A stretch of 64,000 nucleotides of DNA from Massilia sp. CFBP 13721 (GTDB taxonomy: Bacteria > Pseudomonadota > Gammaproteobacteria > Burkholderiales > Burkholderiaceae_D), in assembly GCF_014842025.1 (NCBI RefSeq), contig NZ_JACYUY010000001.1:1-64000 (forward strand), written 5' to 3'. A program made the translations under genes and the position numbers. How positions within the stretch are numbered: position 1 is the stretch's first letter; every line of letters begins with the position of its first letter. The notes below the pieces were generated by a model, which worked only from the letters and a program-made list of their open reading frames with translations, did no database searches and had not been told where the DNA came from. Below, in pieces: positions 8,553 to 17,223 of the stretch.

Positions 8553-9362
8553 TCAGGCCTTTTTCGCGGCTTTTTGCGGCGCCAGCGCGCTCAAATCGAG
8601 TTCGACCCAGGTCGGCACGTGGTCGCTCGGTTTCTCGCGCCCGCGAATGTCGTGGTCGGTCCCGGCCGCGCGCAGGGCCGGCGCCAGCGTGGGAGAAAGC
8701 AACAGGTGATCGATGCGCAGGCCGGCATTGCGTCCGTAGGCGTTACGGAAGTAGTCATAAAAGGTGTAGATGACTTCGTCCGGGTGCATGCTGCGCAACG
8801 AGTCGGTCCAGCCCTGGTTCACCAGCCGGTGGAAGGCTTCGCGCGACTCGGGCCGGAACAGGGCGTCGGTCAGCCAGCGCTCCGGCTTGTAGACGTCGAG
8901 TTCAGTCGGCATGACATTGTAGTCGCCCGCCATCACCACCGGCGCGCCGGTTTCCAGCAGTTGCGCCGCGCGCGTGATCAGCCGCTCCATCCAGGCCAGC
9001 TTGTAATCGAACTTCGGCCCCGGCGCCGGATTGCCGTTCGGCAGGTACAGGCAGGCGACCACCAATTCTCCCACCACCGCTTCCAGGTAACGGCTCTGCT
9101 CGTCGCTGTCGTCGCCCGGCAGCCCGCGCGTGACCTCGACCGGTTCGCTGCCGCGCGCCAGGATGGCGACGCCGTTCCAGCTTTTTTGTCCGTACCAGAT
9201 GGCGCCATAGCCGGCGCCGTTGATCTCGGCCAGCGGAAAGCGTTCCTGCGGTGACTTCAGCTCTTGCAGGCAGACGACGTCAGGTTGTTTTTCCTCGAGG
9301 TATTCAAGCAGGCGCGGGAGGCGGCTGCCGATGCCGTTGATGTTGAAAGTCGCGACGCGCAT
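8553..9362 (-). CDS. xthA: Exodeoxyribonuclease III (AP endonuclease)
   Basis: A 269-residue member of the ExoIII/APE1 family, close to the usual length. Catalytic positions are present: N7, E34 (CLQELKS), D147 and N149 (GDYNVMPTE), D219 (RIDHLLLSP) and D247-H248 (SDHVP). It incises DNA at abasic sites and removes 3' blocking groups in base-excision repair. It converges on the ABC operon and is monocistronic, with a 190-bp gap to the divergent secreted-protein gene at 9554. Confidence 0.94.
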   Translation of the reverse strand: MRVATFNINGIGSRLPRLLEYLEEKQPDVVCLQELKSPQERFPLAEINGAGYGAIWYGQKSWNGVAILARGSEPVEVTRGLPGDDSDEQSRYLEAVVGELVVACLYLPNGNPAPGPKFDYKLAWMERLITRAAQLLETGAPVVMAGDYNVMPTELDVYKPERWLTDALFRPESREAFHRLVNQGWTDSLRSMHPDEVIYTFYDYFRNAYGRNAGLRIDHLLLSPTLAPALRAAGTDHDIRGREKPSDHVPTWVELDLSALAPQKAAKKA

Positions 9363-9553
9363 GTTTTCTCCGTTGTTAAAGCCGTTGTTAAGTTATCTCA
9401 GCCGCGCTGTAACTGGCGCACGCAAGCATGTCAATGTTGCCGTAAAAACATGTATCTTGAGAACCACGCTCGCGCTGGATACTGCTGAGCGTACGTGGCA
9501 ACTTTTATAAAAAATATATTATTATTAAATCTTTCTTAACTCCGGAGACACAC

Positions 9554-10072
9554 ATGTTCACTTCCTTCCTGCGTACGATCGCCCGTCCAGCTGCCGTTTC
9601 CCTCCTGCTGGCTGCTTCGGCCTCGGCATCGGCAGGAGGTTGGGTTACCCAACAACTTGAAGTCGAAGGCACGCTGGTCGAAGCGGTCGGTCCAAGGGGC
9701 GACTGCCTGTCGAAATTCGGCGGCACCATCAGCGGCCACGGCACCAGCGCCCTGATGGGCGGCAAAGTCGTGTTCATCGCCACCGACTGCATCACGCCGA
9801 TCGGCCCGCTGTTCCACTTCAGCAACGGCAAATTCATCGTCATGACCACCGAAGGCGACCAGATCTTCGCCAACTACAGTGGCCAGTTCATCCCGACCGG
9901 CAAAGGCGCGGAATATGTCTTTTCCGGCGCGACCTTCCAGGTCACCGGCGGCACCGGCAAGTACTCGAAAATCACCGGCGGCGGCATGCTGACCGGCGGT
10001 GAAGACATGATCACCGGCGCCGGTAATATCAAGCTGTCGGGCCGCGTGATGTATTTGTCGAACAAGAAGTAA
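9554..10072 (+). CDS. Secreted protein of unknown function
   Basis: A 172-residue protein with a clear signal peptide ending ASASASA (about residue 27). The mature part is Gly-rich and beta-strand-rich, with two cysteines (C51 and C79) that could form a disulphide, and conserved-looking blocks such as FIVMTTEGDQIFANYSGQF and GGTGKYSKITGGG. The pattern suggests a small periplasmic or secreted beta-barrel; allene-oxide-cyclase-like barrels look similar, but I cannot confirm this. It is monocistronic and followed by a strong terminator. Confidence 0.8.
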   Translation: MFTSFLRTIARPAAVSLLLAASASASAGGWVTQQLEVEGTLVEAVGPRGDCLSKFGGTISGHGTSALMGGKVVFIATDCITPIGPLFHFSNGKFIVMTTEGDQIFANYSGQFIPTGKGAEYVFSGATFQVTGGTGKYSKITGGGMLTGGEDMITGAGNIKLSGRVMYLSNKK

Positions 10073-10091
10073 TCGGGACAATTCCCCTTCG

Positions 10092-10121
10092 AACGGCGCC
10101 TGGATGAGCGCCGTTTTTTTT
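10092..10121 (+). terminator. Rho-independent terminator
   Basis: A GC-rich stem (AACGGCGC with GCGCCGTT) and short loop are followed by an eight-T run, 19 bp after the stop of the secreted-protein gene. Confidence 0.85.
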
Positions 10122-10205
10122 CGCCCGCGTTTTCTCCCGTGCGCCGACGGCACCCCGATACTGGCACTCTATGATGTAACTATGTTAACGAACGAGGAGA
10201 ACATC

Positions 10206-10580
10206 ATGTCGACACAAGACGACAAGAAGGACAGCAAGGAAAACGTGCAGGGCCGCTCCTGGGACCAGATCACCCAGAACGGCACCAGCAGCGCCGGCAG
10301 CGTAGGCGTGGGCGGCACCGGCGACAGCGGCAAGCTGCAGCGCGAGGGCAGCCAGCAATCGGCCAGCCGTACCGACGACCTGCTCGACGACGGTTCGTCA
10401 CAGGAAGGCGACACCGGCTTTTCGCGCGGCGGCCAGATCCAGACCGGGCTCGAGGGCATCGGCAACCTGACCGGCGGCGCGAAGGGCAATCGGCAGTCGG
10501 GGCAGGATTCGCAGGGGGCGCGTGCGTCCGATGAAGGCCGCGACGAGGACGCCGCATCCAGAGGGCAGCAGGACCGTTAA
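10206..10580 (+). CDS. Low-complexity hydrophilic protein, paralogue of the 1331 gene
   Basis: A 124-residue, strongly hydrophilic protein rich in Gly, Ser, Gln, Asp and Arg, with no signal peptide or membrane segment. GRSWDQITQNGTSSAG near residue 17 matches GRNYDELTGVGTSSAG of the protein at 1331-1714; the rest is low complexity and probably disordered. The start at 10206 has CGAGGAGA at good spacing. Function unknown. Its own promoter must lie in the short gap after the terminator at 10092. Confidence 0.75.
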   Translation: MSTQDDKKDSKENVQGRSWDQITQNGTSSAGSVGVGGTGDSGKLQREGSQQSASRTDDLLDDGSSQEGDTGFSRGGQIQTGLEGIGNLTGGAKGNRQSGQDSQGARASDEGRDEDAASRGQQDR

Positions 10581-10631
10581 GCGCACTGCCTGGACGGCCG
10601 GGGCGAGCGCGGGCTGACTTGCGGCCGTCCT

Positions 10632-11180
10632 TTATTGCTCGACAGCGGCGTGCGGGAGGCCGTCATTGGCGCCCGTATGCGGCGGCTGCGTGCGCTTGCC
10701 TTGTTCGCCGAGAATCCCCAGCATGGTCGCCACGTCGGCCGTGATCGTGTCGCTCTGTCGCTGCATGTCGATGACGACACCCTGCGGGTCTGCGCATGCC
10801 AGTGCCGGCCCACGCGCCGCGACATGGCAAACGAGGGTTTTGCTGGCCGCTTCCGCACTGTGCCGGTTGTCGGGTACGACGGGCCGTGTCGTCAGCGTGT
10901 CGCCCTCCAGCGTCGCCTCGATCGCCATGGCGAGGAATTGATCCGGATGCGAGGGCGCGGCGGCTGTGCCGGTGGCTTGTGCGTATCTCGACCCCAGCAA
11001 CACGCCGAACCCATCCTCCTTCAGATACAAGTCGACCTGCTTGCCGCCTTCAGCATGCGGGAGCTTCCCGGTACTCCAGGTGCCGGTCAGGTGCGGGGGC
11101 AGTGGTTCTGCCGCACCGGACAGGGAAGGCCATGCAAGGGCGATCGCGAGCGTCAGCGCGCATTTCATCGTAAAGCTCAT
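10632..11180 (-). CDS. Secreted protein of unknown function
   Basis: A 182-residue protein with a signal peptide (MSFTMKCALTLAIALAWPSLSGA, cut near residue 23). The mature part opens with LPPHLTGTWSTGK, a start seen in many small periplasmic lipocalin-like or YdhA-like proteins, and contains two cysteines (CHVAARGPALAC). I cannot assign a family. The start at 11180 was preferred because the frame upstream does not read as signal peptide; the binding site is weak. It converges with the gene at 10206 across 51 bp. Confidence 0.7.
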   Translation of the reverse strand: MSFTMKCALTLAIALAWPSLSGAAEPLPPHLTGTWSTGKLPHAEGGKQVDLYLKEDGFGVLLGSRYAQATGTAAAPSHPDQFLAMAIEATLEGDTLTTRPVVPDNRHSAEAASKTLVCHVAARGPALACADPQGVVIDMQRQSDTITADVATMLGILGEQGKRTQPPHTGANDGLPHAAVEQ

Positions 11181-11299
11181 CGTCAGCTCTCGGTCGTATT
11201 CGAACTGCAACAGCTTAACAGAATGCCATCAACGCGCGCAGGCAATTCTGTCCAGTTGTTCGCCCTTGGTTGACGGGTGTGGGTGCCCCTGCGCCGGCC

Positions 11300-12421
11300 T
11301 CAGCGCGGCGCGCGCAGCGTGATCTTGACGATCTCGCCCGGCTGCCACAGGCGCATGCGCGGCCCCCAGCTGCCGGCGCCGCGGCTGATGACGAGCGTCA
11401 TCGGGCCGACCGCGTGCTGTCCGACCAGCTGCGGAAAGCGCCGCTGCACCAGGTAGCTGAACGGCCAGATCTGGCCGCCGTGGGTGTGACCGGACAGCAT
11501 CAGGCCGACGCCGCGCGCGGCCGCCATCTCGATCACGGGCGCGGCCGGGATGTGCGAGAGCAGGATCGTCGCCACCGGGTTCGGCGAATCGGCCGCCGCC
11601 GGAAGCACGTCCACCAGTCCGGTCGTGAGCTCGCCGCCGCCGCGCATCCGGCTGCCGACGTCTTCGATCCCGGCCAGCACCAGTCCCGGCGCCAGTTCGA
11701 CGCGCCTGTCGCGCAGCCAGCGCACGCCGCCTTCCTCGAATTCGCGCACCGTCGTCTCGACGTCGCCATAGAACTCGTGGTTGCCGGTCACCGCCCAGAC
11801 CCCGCGCGGCGCCTTCAGGCCGCGTAATACCTGCGCCAGGCGCGGTTCGCCCAGCGGGTTGTCTTCCACCTGGTCGCCCACCATCAGCACCGCGGCAGGT
11901 TGCAATGCGTTGATCTGCGCGACCCGCCGTTCCATCCAGTCGGCGCGGCGCTGGGCGCCCAGGTGCAGGTCGGTCACCATCACGAGGACGGTGCCGTCCA
12001 GGCTTTCGGGCAGGTGCGGCATGCTCACTTCCTGCTCGACGATGACGGGCGCGCGCACGCCCTGGAAGATCGCAAACGCGGACAGCAGCACCCCGGCCAG
12101 CGCACCGACGCCGAGCACGCGCTGGGCCTGCGCGCGCCACCAGAAGCCGAAACCGGTGAGCAGGTCGGCCGGCAGCAGGCACAGGGTCATCACGAACAGG
12201 ATGCCGAGCCAGGTCAGGGCGAACTGTCCCGGCCACCAGCGCCAGTCGATCGCTTCGTCACCCAGGTGCACGCCGCCCAGGTAGACCAGCCAGACCACCA
12301 GCACGCCGAGCCACCAGGCCCCGGGCCGCACGCGCGTGCGCAGCGGATCGAGGCGGTACAGGCGATGGGCGACGTAGAAGTGAAACAGGCTGCCGATGAT
12401 GTTCAGGACGATCGAAAACAT
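11300..12421 (-). CDS. Membrane-anchored metallophosphoesterase
   Basis: A 373-residue protein with four N-terminal membrane segments (about residues 1-125) and a calcineurin-like domain. The metal-binding blocks are all visible: TDLHLG, GDQVEDN, GNHEF, SHIP and GHTHGGQIW. The arrangement matches the YkuE/YaeI group, whose members hydrolyse phosphomonoesters or lipid-linked pyrophosphates such as UDP-diacylglucosamine. Here the anchor suggests a membrane substrate. It lies 12 bp downstream of the MYG1 gene on the same strand and is likely co-transcribed. Confidence 0.9.
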   Translation of the reverse strand: MFSIVLNIIGSLFHFYVAHRLYRLDPLRTRVRPGAWWLGVLVVWLVYLGGVHLGDEAIDWRWWPGQFALTWLGILFVMTLCLLPADLLTGFGFWWRAQAQRVLGVGALAGVLLSAFAIFQGVRAPVIVEQEVSMPHLPESLDGTVLVMVTDLHLGAQRRADWMERRVAQINALQPAAVLMVGDQVEDNPLGEPRLAQVLRGLKAPRGVWAVTGNHEFYGDVETTVREFEEGGVRWLRDRRVELAPGLVLAGIEDVGSRMRGGGELTTGLVDVLPAAADSPNPVATILLSHIPAAPVIEMAAARGVGLMLSGHTHGGQIWPFSYLVQRRFPQLVGQHAVGPMTLVISRGAGSWGPRMRLWQPGEIVKITLRAPR

Positions 12422-12433
12422 GGAACTCCGGGA

Positions 12434-13402
12434 TCAGCAGGCGTGGCCGGACACGTTCGGGAACGCGACGTCCTCCAGCGCCAGGCGCGCCAGGGCGCGG
12501 ATGCCGTCGTACGACTTGGCGGCGGCGATGAAGCGGCCGTTATGGCAGAAGGTCGCATCCGGCACGCCGGTCACGCGCGCCAGGTCGGCGTCGCGTAGGC
12601 CGGCCCAGGACTCGGGCAGGTCGGCCCGGGCGTCGAAACTGTCGGCGCTGACCGGCACCGCGTGGATCATGTAGCGCTGCTCGGCGATGCTGTGGCTGAT
12701 CACGAACAGCACCTTCGGCATCTCCTTGCGCACGACGGCGGTCCAGGGCAGGGCGCCGTTGTTCAGGAACAGGATCTTGCCGCCTTCGAGCACCTCGGCA
12801 TTGCGCACCTGTTCCAGCGCCAGCAGGGCGCCGACCCGGTACTTGACCGAGTTGACCATGATCTCGGTGAGGAAGGCCATCGCCTTGCGGAACTGGCTCA
12901 GGCGGTAGGCATCCGACGCCTCGCCGTAGCCGAGCCGCTCTTCGTCCATCCAGTTCGGATTGAAGCCGGAGACGACCGCCGACAGGCCATAGCCGCCGGG
13001 CGCATTCTTGGCGGCGCCGACGTCGGACAGGTCGAGGTATTGCACGATGTCGGCGTCGATCGCATACGCCATCTGCTGGGCCGCGTCCGCGCCCAGCGTG
13101 CGGCCAGTGTGTTCGAGGGCAAGCGCCGCCACGCAGCGCGCGCCGTATTCGCGCCACACCAGGCCGGCGCTGGCATAGGGCACGCCGGTCTGGCGCGCGG
13201 TGGCGAAGCCCTTCTGGTGATGGTCGAAGCGGCCGGTGGCCGGATCGTGGATGCCGCCGACGTCGATCGCGAAGTCGGCCGCCTCGATCGCGGCCGTGTC
13301 GCGCGTGCGCACCAGGTGGCTGTCCGGATACAGGATGAACAGGACGGCGACCGCCCATGCGTCGTCCGCGTGAAACTTGCCGCTATGCGTTACCACTACC
13401 AT
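12434..13402 (-). CDS. MYG1-family protein (UPF0160)
   Basis: A 322-residue protein matching the MYG1 family along its length. Signature blocks are THSGKFHADDAWAVA at the N-terminus, FDHHQKGF near residue 60 and GLRDADLARVTGV near the C-terminus. The His/Asp motifs resemble DHH-type metal-dependent hydrolases. In eukaryotes MYG1 is a 3'-5' RNA exonuclease; the bacterial role is unclear. It precedes the metallophosphoesterase gene by 12 bp. Confidence 0.9.
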   Translation of the reverse strand: MVVVTHSGKFHADDAWAVAVLFILYPDSHLVRTRDTAAIEAADFAIDVGGIHDPATGRFDHHQKGFATARQTGVPYASAGLVWREYGARCVAALALEHTGRTLGADAAQQMAYAIDADIVQYLDLSDVGAAKNAPGGYGLSAVVSGFNPNWMDEERLGYGEASDAYRLSQFRKAMAFLTEIMVNSVKYRVGALLALEQVRNAEVLEGGKILFLNNGALPWTAVVRKEMPKVLFVISHSIAEQRYMIHAVPVSADSFDARADLPESWAGLRDADLARVTGVPDATFCHNGRFIAAAKSYDGIRALARLALEDVAFPNVSGHAC

Positions 13403-13531
13403 GCCACACTCCCATCCTTGAACCTGTCGAAAGGCCGGCCGGCGTGCTGCCGGCGGGCCTGGAAGACAGATGATAACGGTTCAGGCGGGCGCGCGTGCAA
13501 ATGGGCGATGCCTGCCGGGTAGCGATCGTCC

Positions 13532-13900
13532 GTAGGGCGGGCATGCCCGCCATTCGTGCGCATGCTTTTACCTGCGCCCGCGACCAGCCGCCAGCGTCGT
13601 CCGAGACAGCTGCGCGCAATCCAGTCTGCCGTGCGCGTAACGGCTGGCATCGCGTATGCCGGAGAGACACGAACGGCGGGCATGCCCGCCCTACGGTGCA
13701 CAGCGCCAAAGTGCGCATGGATGGGACGGTCGTGGTCGTAGGGCGGGCATGCCCGCCACCGAGGAAACGCGAAGCGCGGACGGACGGGGATGGTCGCAAT
13801 TCGTAGGGCGGGCATGCCCGCCAGAGAAAAACGCGAAGCGCGGACGGATGGGACGGCCGTGATCCGTAGGGCGGGCATGCCCGCCAGCGAAGAAACGCGA
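13532..13900. repeat. Five copies of a 20-bp palindrome-bearing repeat, three in tandem
   Basis: GTAGGGCGGGCATGCCCGCC occurs exactly at 13532, 13738, 13803 and 13866, and in reverse at 13675. Its last 16 bases form a perfect palindrome (GGCGGGCA/TGCCCGCC). The last three copies lie in tandem units of about 64 bp that also share AAACGCGAAGCGCGGACGGA. This fills the 507-bp gap 13403-13909, where I see no gene. It is a sub-type of the GTAGGG family seen elsewhere in the window. Confidence 0.9.
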
Positions 13901-13909
13901 TCGGGCGGC

Positions 13910-14863
13910 TCAGGCCACGGCCGGCACGGCCAACCTGGCGCAGCGCGCCACGAAATCGGCCACCACCTCGGGCTGGGTCACCGGCAGCATGTGCCCGCCG
14001 TCGACCAGCTCCAGGCGCAGCCCCGGCACCTTGTCGGCCAGGGCCTGGCCGTGCTGGCGCCAGTCGAGGATGGCGTCGTCGCGGCCGTACAGCACGGCCG
14101 TCGGCAAGGCCAGCTGGCGGTAGCGCGCCACCAGCGCCGGCATGTGGGCGGGCAGGGCCTGCATGTCGGCGGAGGCCGCGAGGAACTGGCGCGGGCGCAG
14201 GCTGAGCATGCCGCCGCCGCGCACCGGGAAGTCGCGCGGCGCGCGTTCCGGGGCGAACACGGCGGCGAGTACCTTGTGGCCGCCGGCGATCGAACCCGGC
14301 GTGGCCAGGGTCCAGGCGAACAGCGTGCGCAGCCAGGGCGAGCCGATCGCCAGTGCCCTGAACACGGCCGGCGGCGCTGTCTGCACGTGGGTCAGCGGCG
14401 CCACCAGCGCCAGCGCGCCGACCTTGTCCGGATGCGCGAGCGCCAGCGTGAGCGCGAGCGCACCGCCCAGCGAGTGCCCGGCCACGGTCGGGCGCTCCAG
14501 GCCGAGCTTGCCGATCAGCGCGGCCAGCGCCGCCGCCTGGGCCGGGAGGTCGGCCGCCGTCCCCGGATCGCGTTGCGAATGGCCGGAGCCAGGACGGTCG
14601 ACGGCGACCACGCGGTGCGCGCGCGCCAGCGACGCGAACACGCCATAGTCGAAGTGCGCGCTCTGGCCGCCCAGGCCGTGGAGCAACAGGATCGCCGGGC
14701 CGCTGCCGGCCTCGCGCACGTGCAGGCGCGCACCGGGTACGTCGACGAAACTGCCCTTCGGCGGCAGATAGCTTTCGATGCGGCGCGCGGTACGCGCCGT
14801 GAACCAGACGAGGCCGGCAAGGACGAGCGCGACGATGGCCAGCAGGACCAGGAGGATCGTCAT
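13910..14863 (-). CDS. Alpha/beta hydrolase, membrane-anchored
   Basis: A 317-residue alpha/beta hydrolase with an N-terminal membrane segment (residues 2-22). The nucleophile elbow is GHSLGG (Ser131), the oxyanion strand LLLHGLGG, and the acid and His follow in YGRDDAILDW and DGGHMLP. Its start overlaps the stop of the SDR gene (ATGA), the third member of a coupled operon with the monooxygenase. In that setting an esterase acting on the product of a Baeyer-Villiger-type oxidation is plausible, but this is inference. Confidence 0.9.
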   Translation of the reverse strand: MTILLVLLAIVALVLAGLVWFTARTARRIESYLPPKGSFVDVPGARLHVREAGSGPAILLLHGLGGQSAHFDYGVFASLARAHRVVAVDRPGSGHSQRDPGTAADLPAQAAALAALIGKLGLERPTVAGHSLGGALALTLALAHPDKVGALALVAPLTHVQTAPPAVFRALAIGSPWLRTLFAWTLATPGSIAGGHKVLAAVFAPERAPRDFPVRGGGMLSLRPRQFLAASADMQALPAHMPALVARYRQLALPTAVLYGRDDAILDWRQHGQALADKVPGLRLELVDGGHMLPVTQPEVVADFVARCARLAVPAVA

Positions 14864-15669
14864 CGGGCGGTCGCTTTCTTGAGGATGCGCCAGTAATTCA
14901 CCGGCGACAGGCGTTCCAGGAGCGAGACCACCTTGGCGTCGGTGCCGACCAGGACGCGCGAGCGGCGCTCTTCGATGCCGCGCGCGATGATCTCGCCGGC
15001 CGCCGCCGGCGCCAGGCGCAGCAGCTTTTCGGCTTGCGCGCGTCCCTGTTCGATCTCGTCGAGCGGTGCGTCCGCCGGCACGCGCGCATTGCGCGCGATT
15101 CCCGTGGCCACGCCGCCCGGATGGACGACGCTCACGGCCACCGTGCTGCCTTCGAGTTCGTGGCGCAGCGCGTTGGAAAAGCCGCGCACCGCGAACTTGC
15201 TGGCCGAGTAGGCGGCCTGGCCCGGCGGCGAGACGATGCCGTAGATGCTCGAAACGTTGACGATGCGCGCCTCGTCGCTCCTGCGCAGCAGCGGCAAAAA
15301 GGCGCGCGTCATGCGCACTACGCCGTTGAAATTGATGTCCATCAGCCAGTCGAAGTCTTCCTCGCTGACCTGCTCGAAGCTGCCGCCCAGCGCCACGCCG
15401 GCATTGTTGACCAGCAGGTCGACGCGCTTGTGGGCGGCGTGCACCTGGTCCGGGAGGGCGCGCACGGCGTCGCGGTCGGCCACGTCGAGCGGGTGGGTGG
15501 TGATGCGCACGCCGAGGTTGGCCAGCAGCGCCGCCGTCTCGGCCAGGCCGGCGGCGTCGATGTCGGCCAGGGCCAGGTGGCAGTGGCGACGGGCCAGCGC
15601 GAGCGCGGTGGCGCGGCCGATGCCGCCGGCGGCGCCGGTCAGCACGGCGACCCGGTTCGATACATTCAT
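14860..15669 (-). CDS. Short-chain dehydrogenase/reductase
   Basis: A 269-residue classical SDR. The cofactor motif is TGAAGGIG (11-18), NNAG follows at 88-91, and the catalytic set is Ser140/141, Tyr154 and Lys158 in YSASK. It should oxidise or reduce an alcohol/ketone pair with NAD(P). Its start overlaps the monooxygenase stop and its stop overlaps the hydrolase start, so the three are translationally coupled. GGAAG lies upstream of the start. Confidence 0.93.
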   Translation of the reverse strand: MNVSNRVAVLTGAAGGIGRATALALARRHCHLALADIDAAGLAETAALLANLGVRITTHPLDVADRDAVRALPDQVHAAHKRVDLLVNNAGVALGGSFEQVSEEDFDWLMDINFNGVVRMTRAFLPLLRRSDEARIVNVSSIYGIVSPPGQAAYSASKFAVRGFSNALRHELEGSTVAVSVVHPGGVATGIARNARVPADAPLDEIEQGRAQAEKLLRLAPAAAGEIIARGIEERRSRVLVGTDAKVVSLLERLSPVNYWRILKKATAR

Positions 15670-17150
15670 GGCAGGCTTCCTTTCGGTCCAAAGCGCATCA
15701 CGCCATCGGCGATGCGTCCAAAGCGGATGGTGAACATGTCTTGCAGGTAGTTCTGGTACACCTGCCAGGGACGGCGCGACCCCTGCCGCGGCAGCAGCGA
15801 CTGGGCACGCTGCACGTAGCCGGAGGTGAAACCGAGGAAAGGTTCGGGCGTGACGCCGGCTTCGCGCCGCACCACGGCGATCGCCTGGCCCTTGCGGTCC
15901 ATGTAGGCCAGCAGGCGGCACACCCAGGCCGCGGTCAGGTCGGCTTTCAACGTCCACGACGCATTTGTGTAGCCGAAGGTCATCACGCTGTTGGGCAGTT
16001 CGCTCAGCATCATGCCTTTATAGGCCATGTGCGCGCTCGGGTCGTAGGCCTGGCCGTCGACCTCGATGCGGGCGCCGCCCAGCACCGACAACGACAGGCC
16101 GGTGGCCATGACGACGACGTCGGCCGCCAGTTCGCGGCCCGATTTCAAGAAAATACCGCCCGGCGTGAAGCGTGCGACATGGTCGGTCACCACCTCGGCG
16201 CGCCTATCGCGCAAGGCGCGGAACAGGTCGCCGTCGGGCACGACGCAGACGCGCTGGTCCCAGGGTTTGTAGTCGGGAGTGAAATGGGCGGCGTCCACGT
16301 GCGGTCCCAGCTGCTGCGCGGCCATCGCGACGATCTTCTTCTTCGCCAGGTCCGGCCTGGCGCGCACGATGCGGTACAGCAGCATCGATTCGGCGATCAC
16401 GCGCCAGCGCGTGGTCCAGTAGGCCAGCTTCGGCGGCAGGCGCCGTTGCAGGCGCCGCGCGAAGCGGTATTCGGACGGGCGCGACACCACATAGCTCGGC
16501 GAGCGCTGCAGCATTGTCACGTGCGCCGCGGTGGCGGCCATGGCCGGCACCAGGGTCACGGCGGTGGCGCCGCTGCCGATCACGACCACGCGCTTGCCGG
16601 CGTAGTCGAGGTCTTGCGGCCAGAACTGCGGCTGCACGATGCGGCCCCCGTAATCGTCCTCGCCCTCGAAGCGCGGACGGTAGGCCCGGTCGTAGTCGTA
16701 GTAGCCGCTGCACATGTGCAGGAAGCGCGTGCGCAGCGTCGCTGGCTCGCGCAGTGGCCCGACTTCCGCTTCGACCGTCCACAGCGCCTGCGTGCTCGAC
16801 CAGGATGCGCGCACCACCTTGTGTTCGAAGCGGATGTGCGCGTCGATGCCGTGGCTGTGCGCGGTCTCGCGGATGTAGGCGCGGATCGATGGCCCGTCGG
16901 CGATCGCCTTGGCGTCGACCCAGGGCTTGAAGCCGTAGCCGAGCGTGTACATGTCGGAATCGGAGCGGATGCCGGGGTAGCGGAACAGGTCCCAGGTGCC
17001 GCCGATGGCGGCGCGCGCCTCGAGGATCGCGTAGCGCTTGCCGGGCAGGCGCCGCTGCAGCATGGCGGCGGCGCCGATGCCCGACAGGCCGGCGCCGACG
17101 ATCAGCACGTCGAGGATGTCGCCGTCGCCGGCGCTTGAGAGGGTGTTCAT
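15666..17150 (-). CDS. Flavin-dependent monooxygenase (EthA/AlmA-like)
   Basis: A 494-residue FAD/NADPH monooxygenase. The FAD motif is GAGLSG (19-24) and the NADPH motif is GSGATA (192-197). The region RIVQPQFWPQDLDYAGK aligns with the Baeyer-Villiger fingerprint F.G...H...WP, but the usual Phe is Tyr167 and the usual His is Gln173. The family oxidises ketones to esters, long-chain alkanes or thioethers. The ATG at 17150 was chosen; a GTG at 17174 in frame is possible. It diverges from a TetR gene and leads an operon with an SDR and a hydrolase. Confidence 0.9.
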   Translation of the reverse strand: MNTLSSAGDGDILDVLIVGAGLSGIGAAAMLQRRLPGKRYAILEARAAIGGTWDLFRYPGIRSDSDMYTLGYGFKPWVDAKAIADGPSIRAYIRETAHSHGIDAHIRFEHKVVRASWSSTQALWTVEAEVGPLREPATLRTRFLHMCSGYYDYDRAYRPRFEGEDDYGGRIVQPQFWPQDLDYAGKRVVVIGSGATAVTLVPAMAATAAHVTMLQRSPSYVVSRPSEYRFARRLQRRLPPKLAYWTTRWRVIAESMLLYRIVRARPDLAKKKIVAMAAQQLGPHVDAAHFTPDYKPWDQRVCVVPDGDLFRALRDRRAEVVTDHVARFTPGGIFLKSGRELAADVVVMATGLSLSVLGGARIEVDGQAYDPSAHMAYKGMMLSELPNSVMTFGYTNASWTLKADLTAAWVCRLLAYMDRKGQAIAVVRREAGVTPEPFLGFTSGYVQRAQSLLPRQGSRRPWQVYQNYLQDMFTIRFGRIADGVMRFGPKGSLP

Positions 17151-17168
17151 TTGATTCGTGCACACATT

Positions 17169-17186
17169 TGACACAGTATGTTGTCA
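17169..17186. promoter_or_regulatory. Candidate TetR operator
   Basis: TGACA and TGTCA form an inverted repeat with an 8-bp spacer (CAGTATGT) in the 73-bp gap between the divergent monooxygenase and TetR genes. Size and position fit a TetR-family operator. A second TGTCAAA lies at 17210 and a TTGACA at 17168 could be a -35 box. Confidence 0.5.
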
Positions 17187-17223
17187 CATTCGTTGCGATA
17201 AGTAAATATGTCAAAATAGCGGC

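Noticed and set aside
13532-13900. Regularly spaced repeats as a CRISPR array
   Set aside because: Spacing is irregular over the first copies, the flanks between tandem copies are themselves repeated, one copy is inverted, and there are no cas genes.
13910-15691. A single frame joining SDR-region sequence to the alpha/beta hydrolase
   Set aside because: The upstream part is the wrong frame of the SDR gene. The hydrolase has its own ATG at 14863, overlapping the SDR stop codon.
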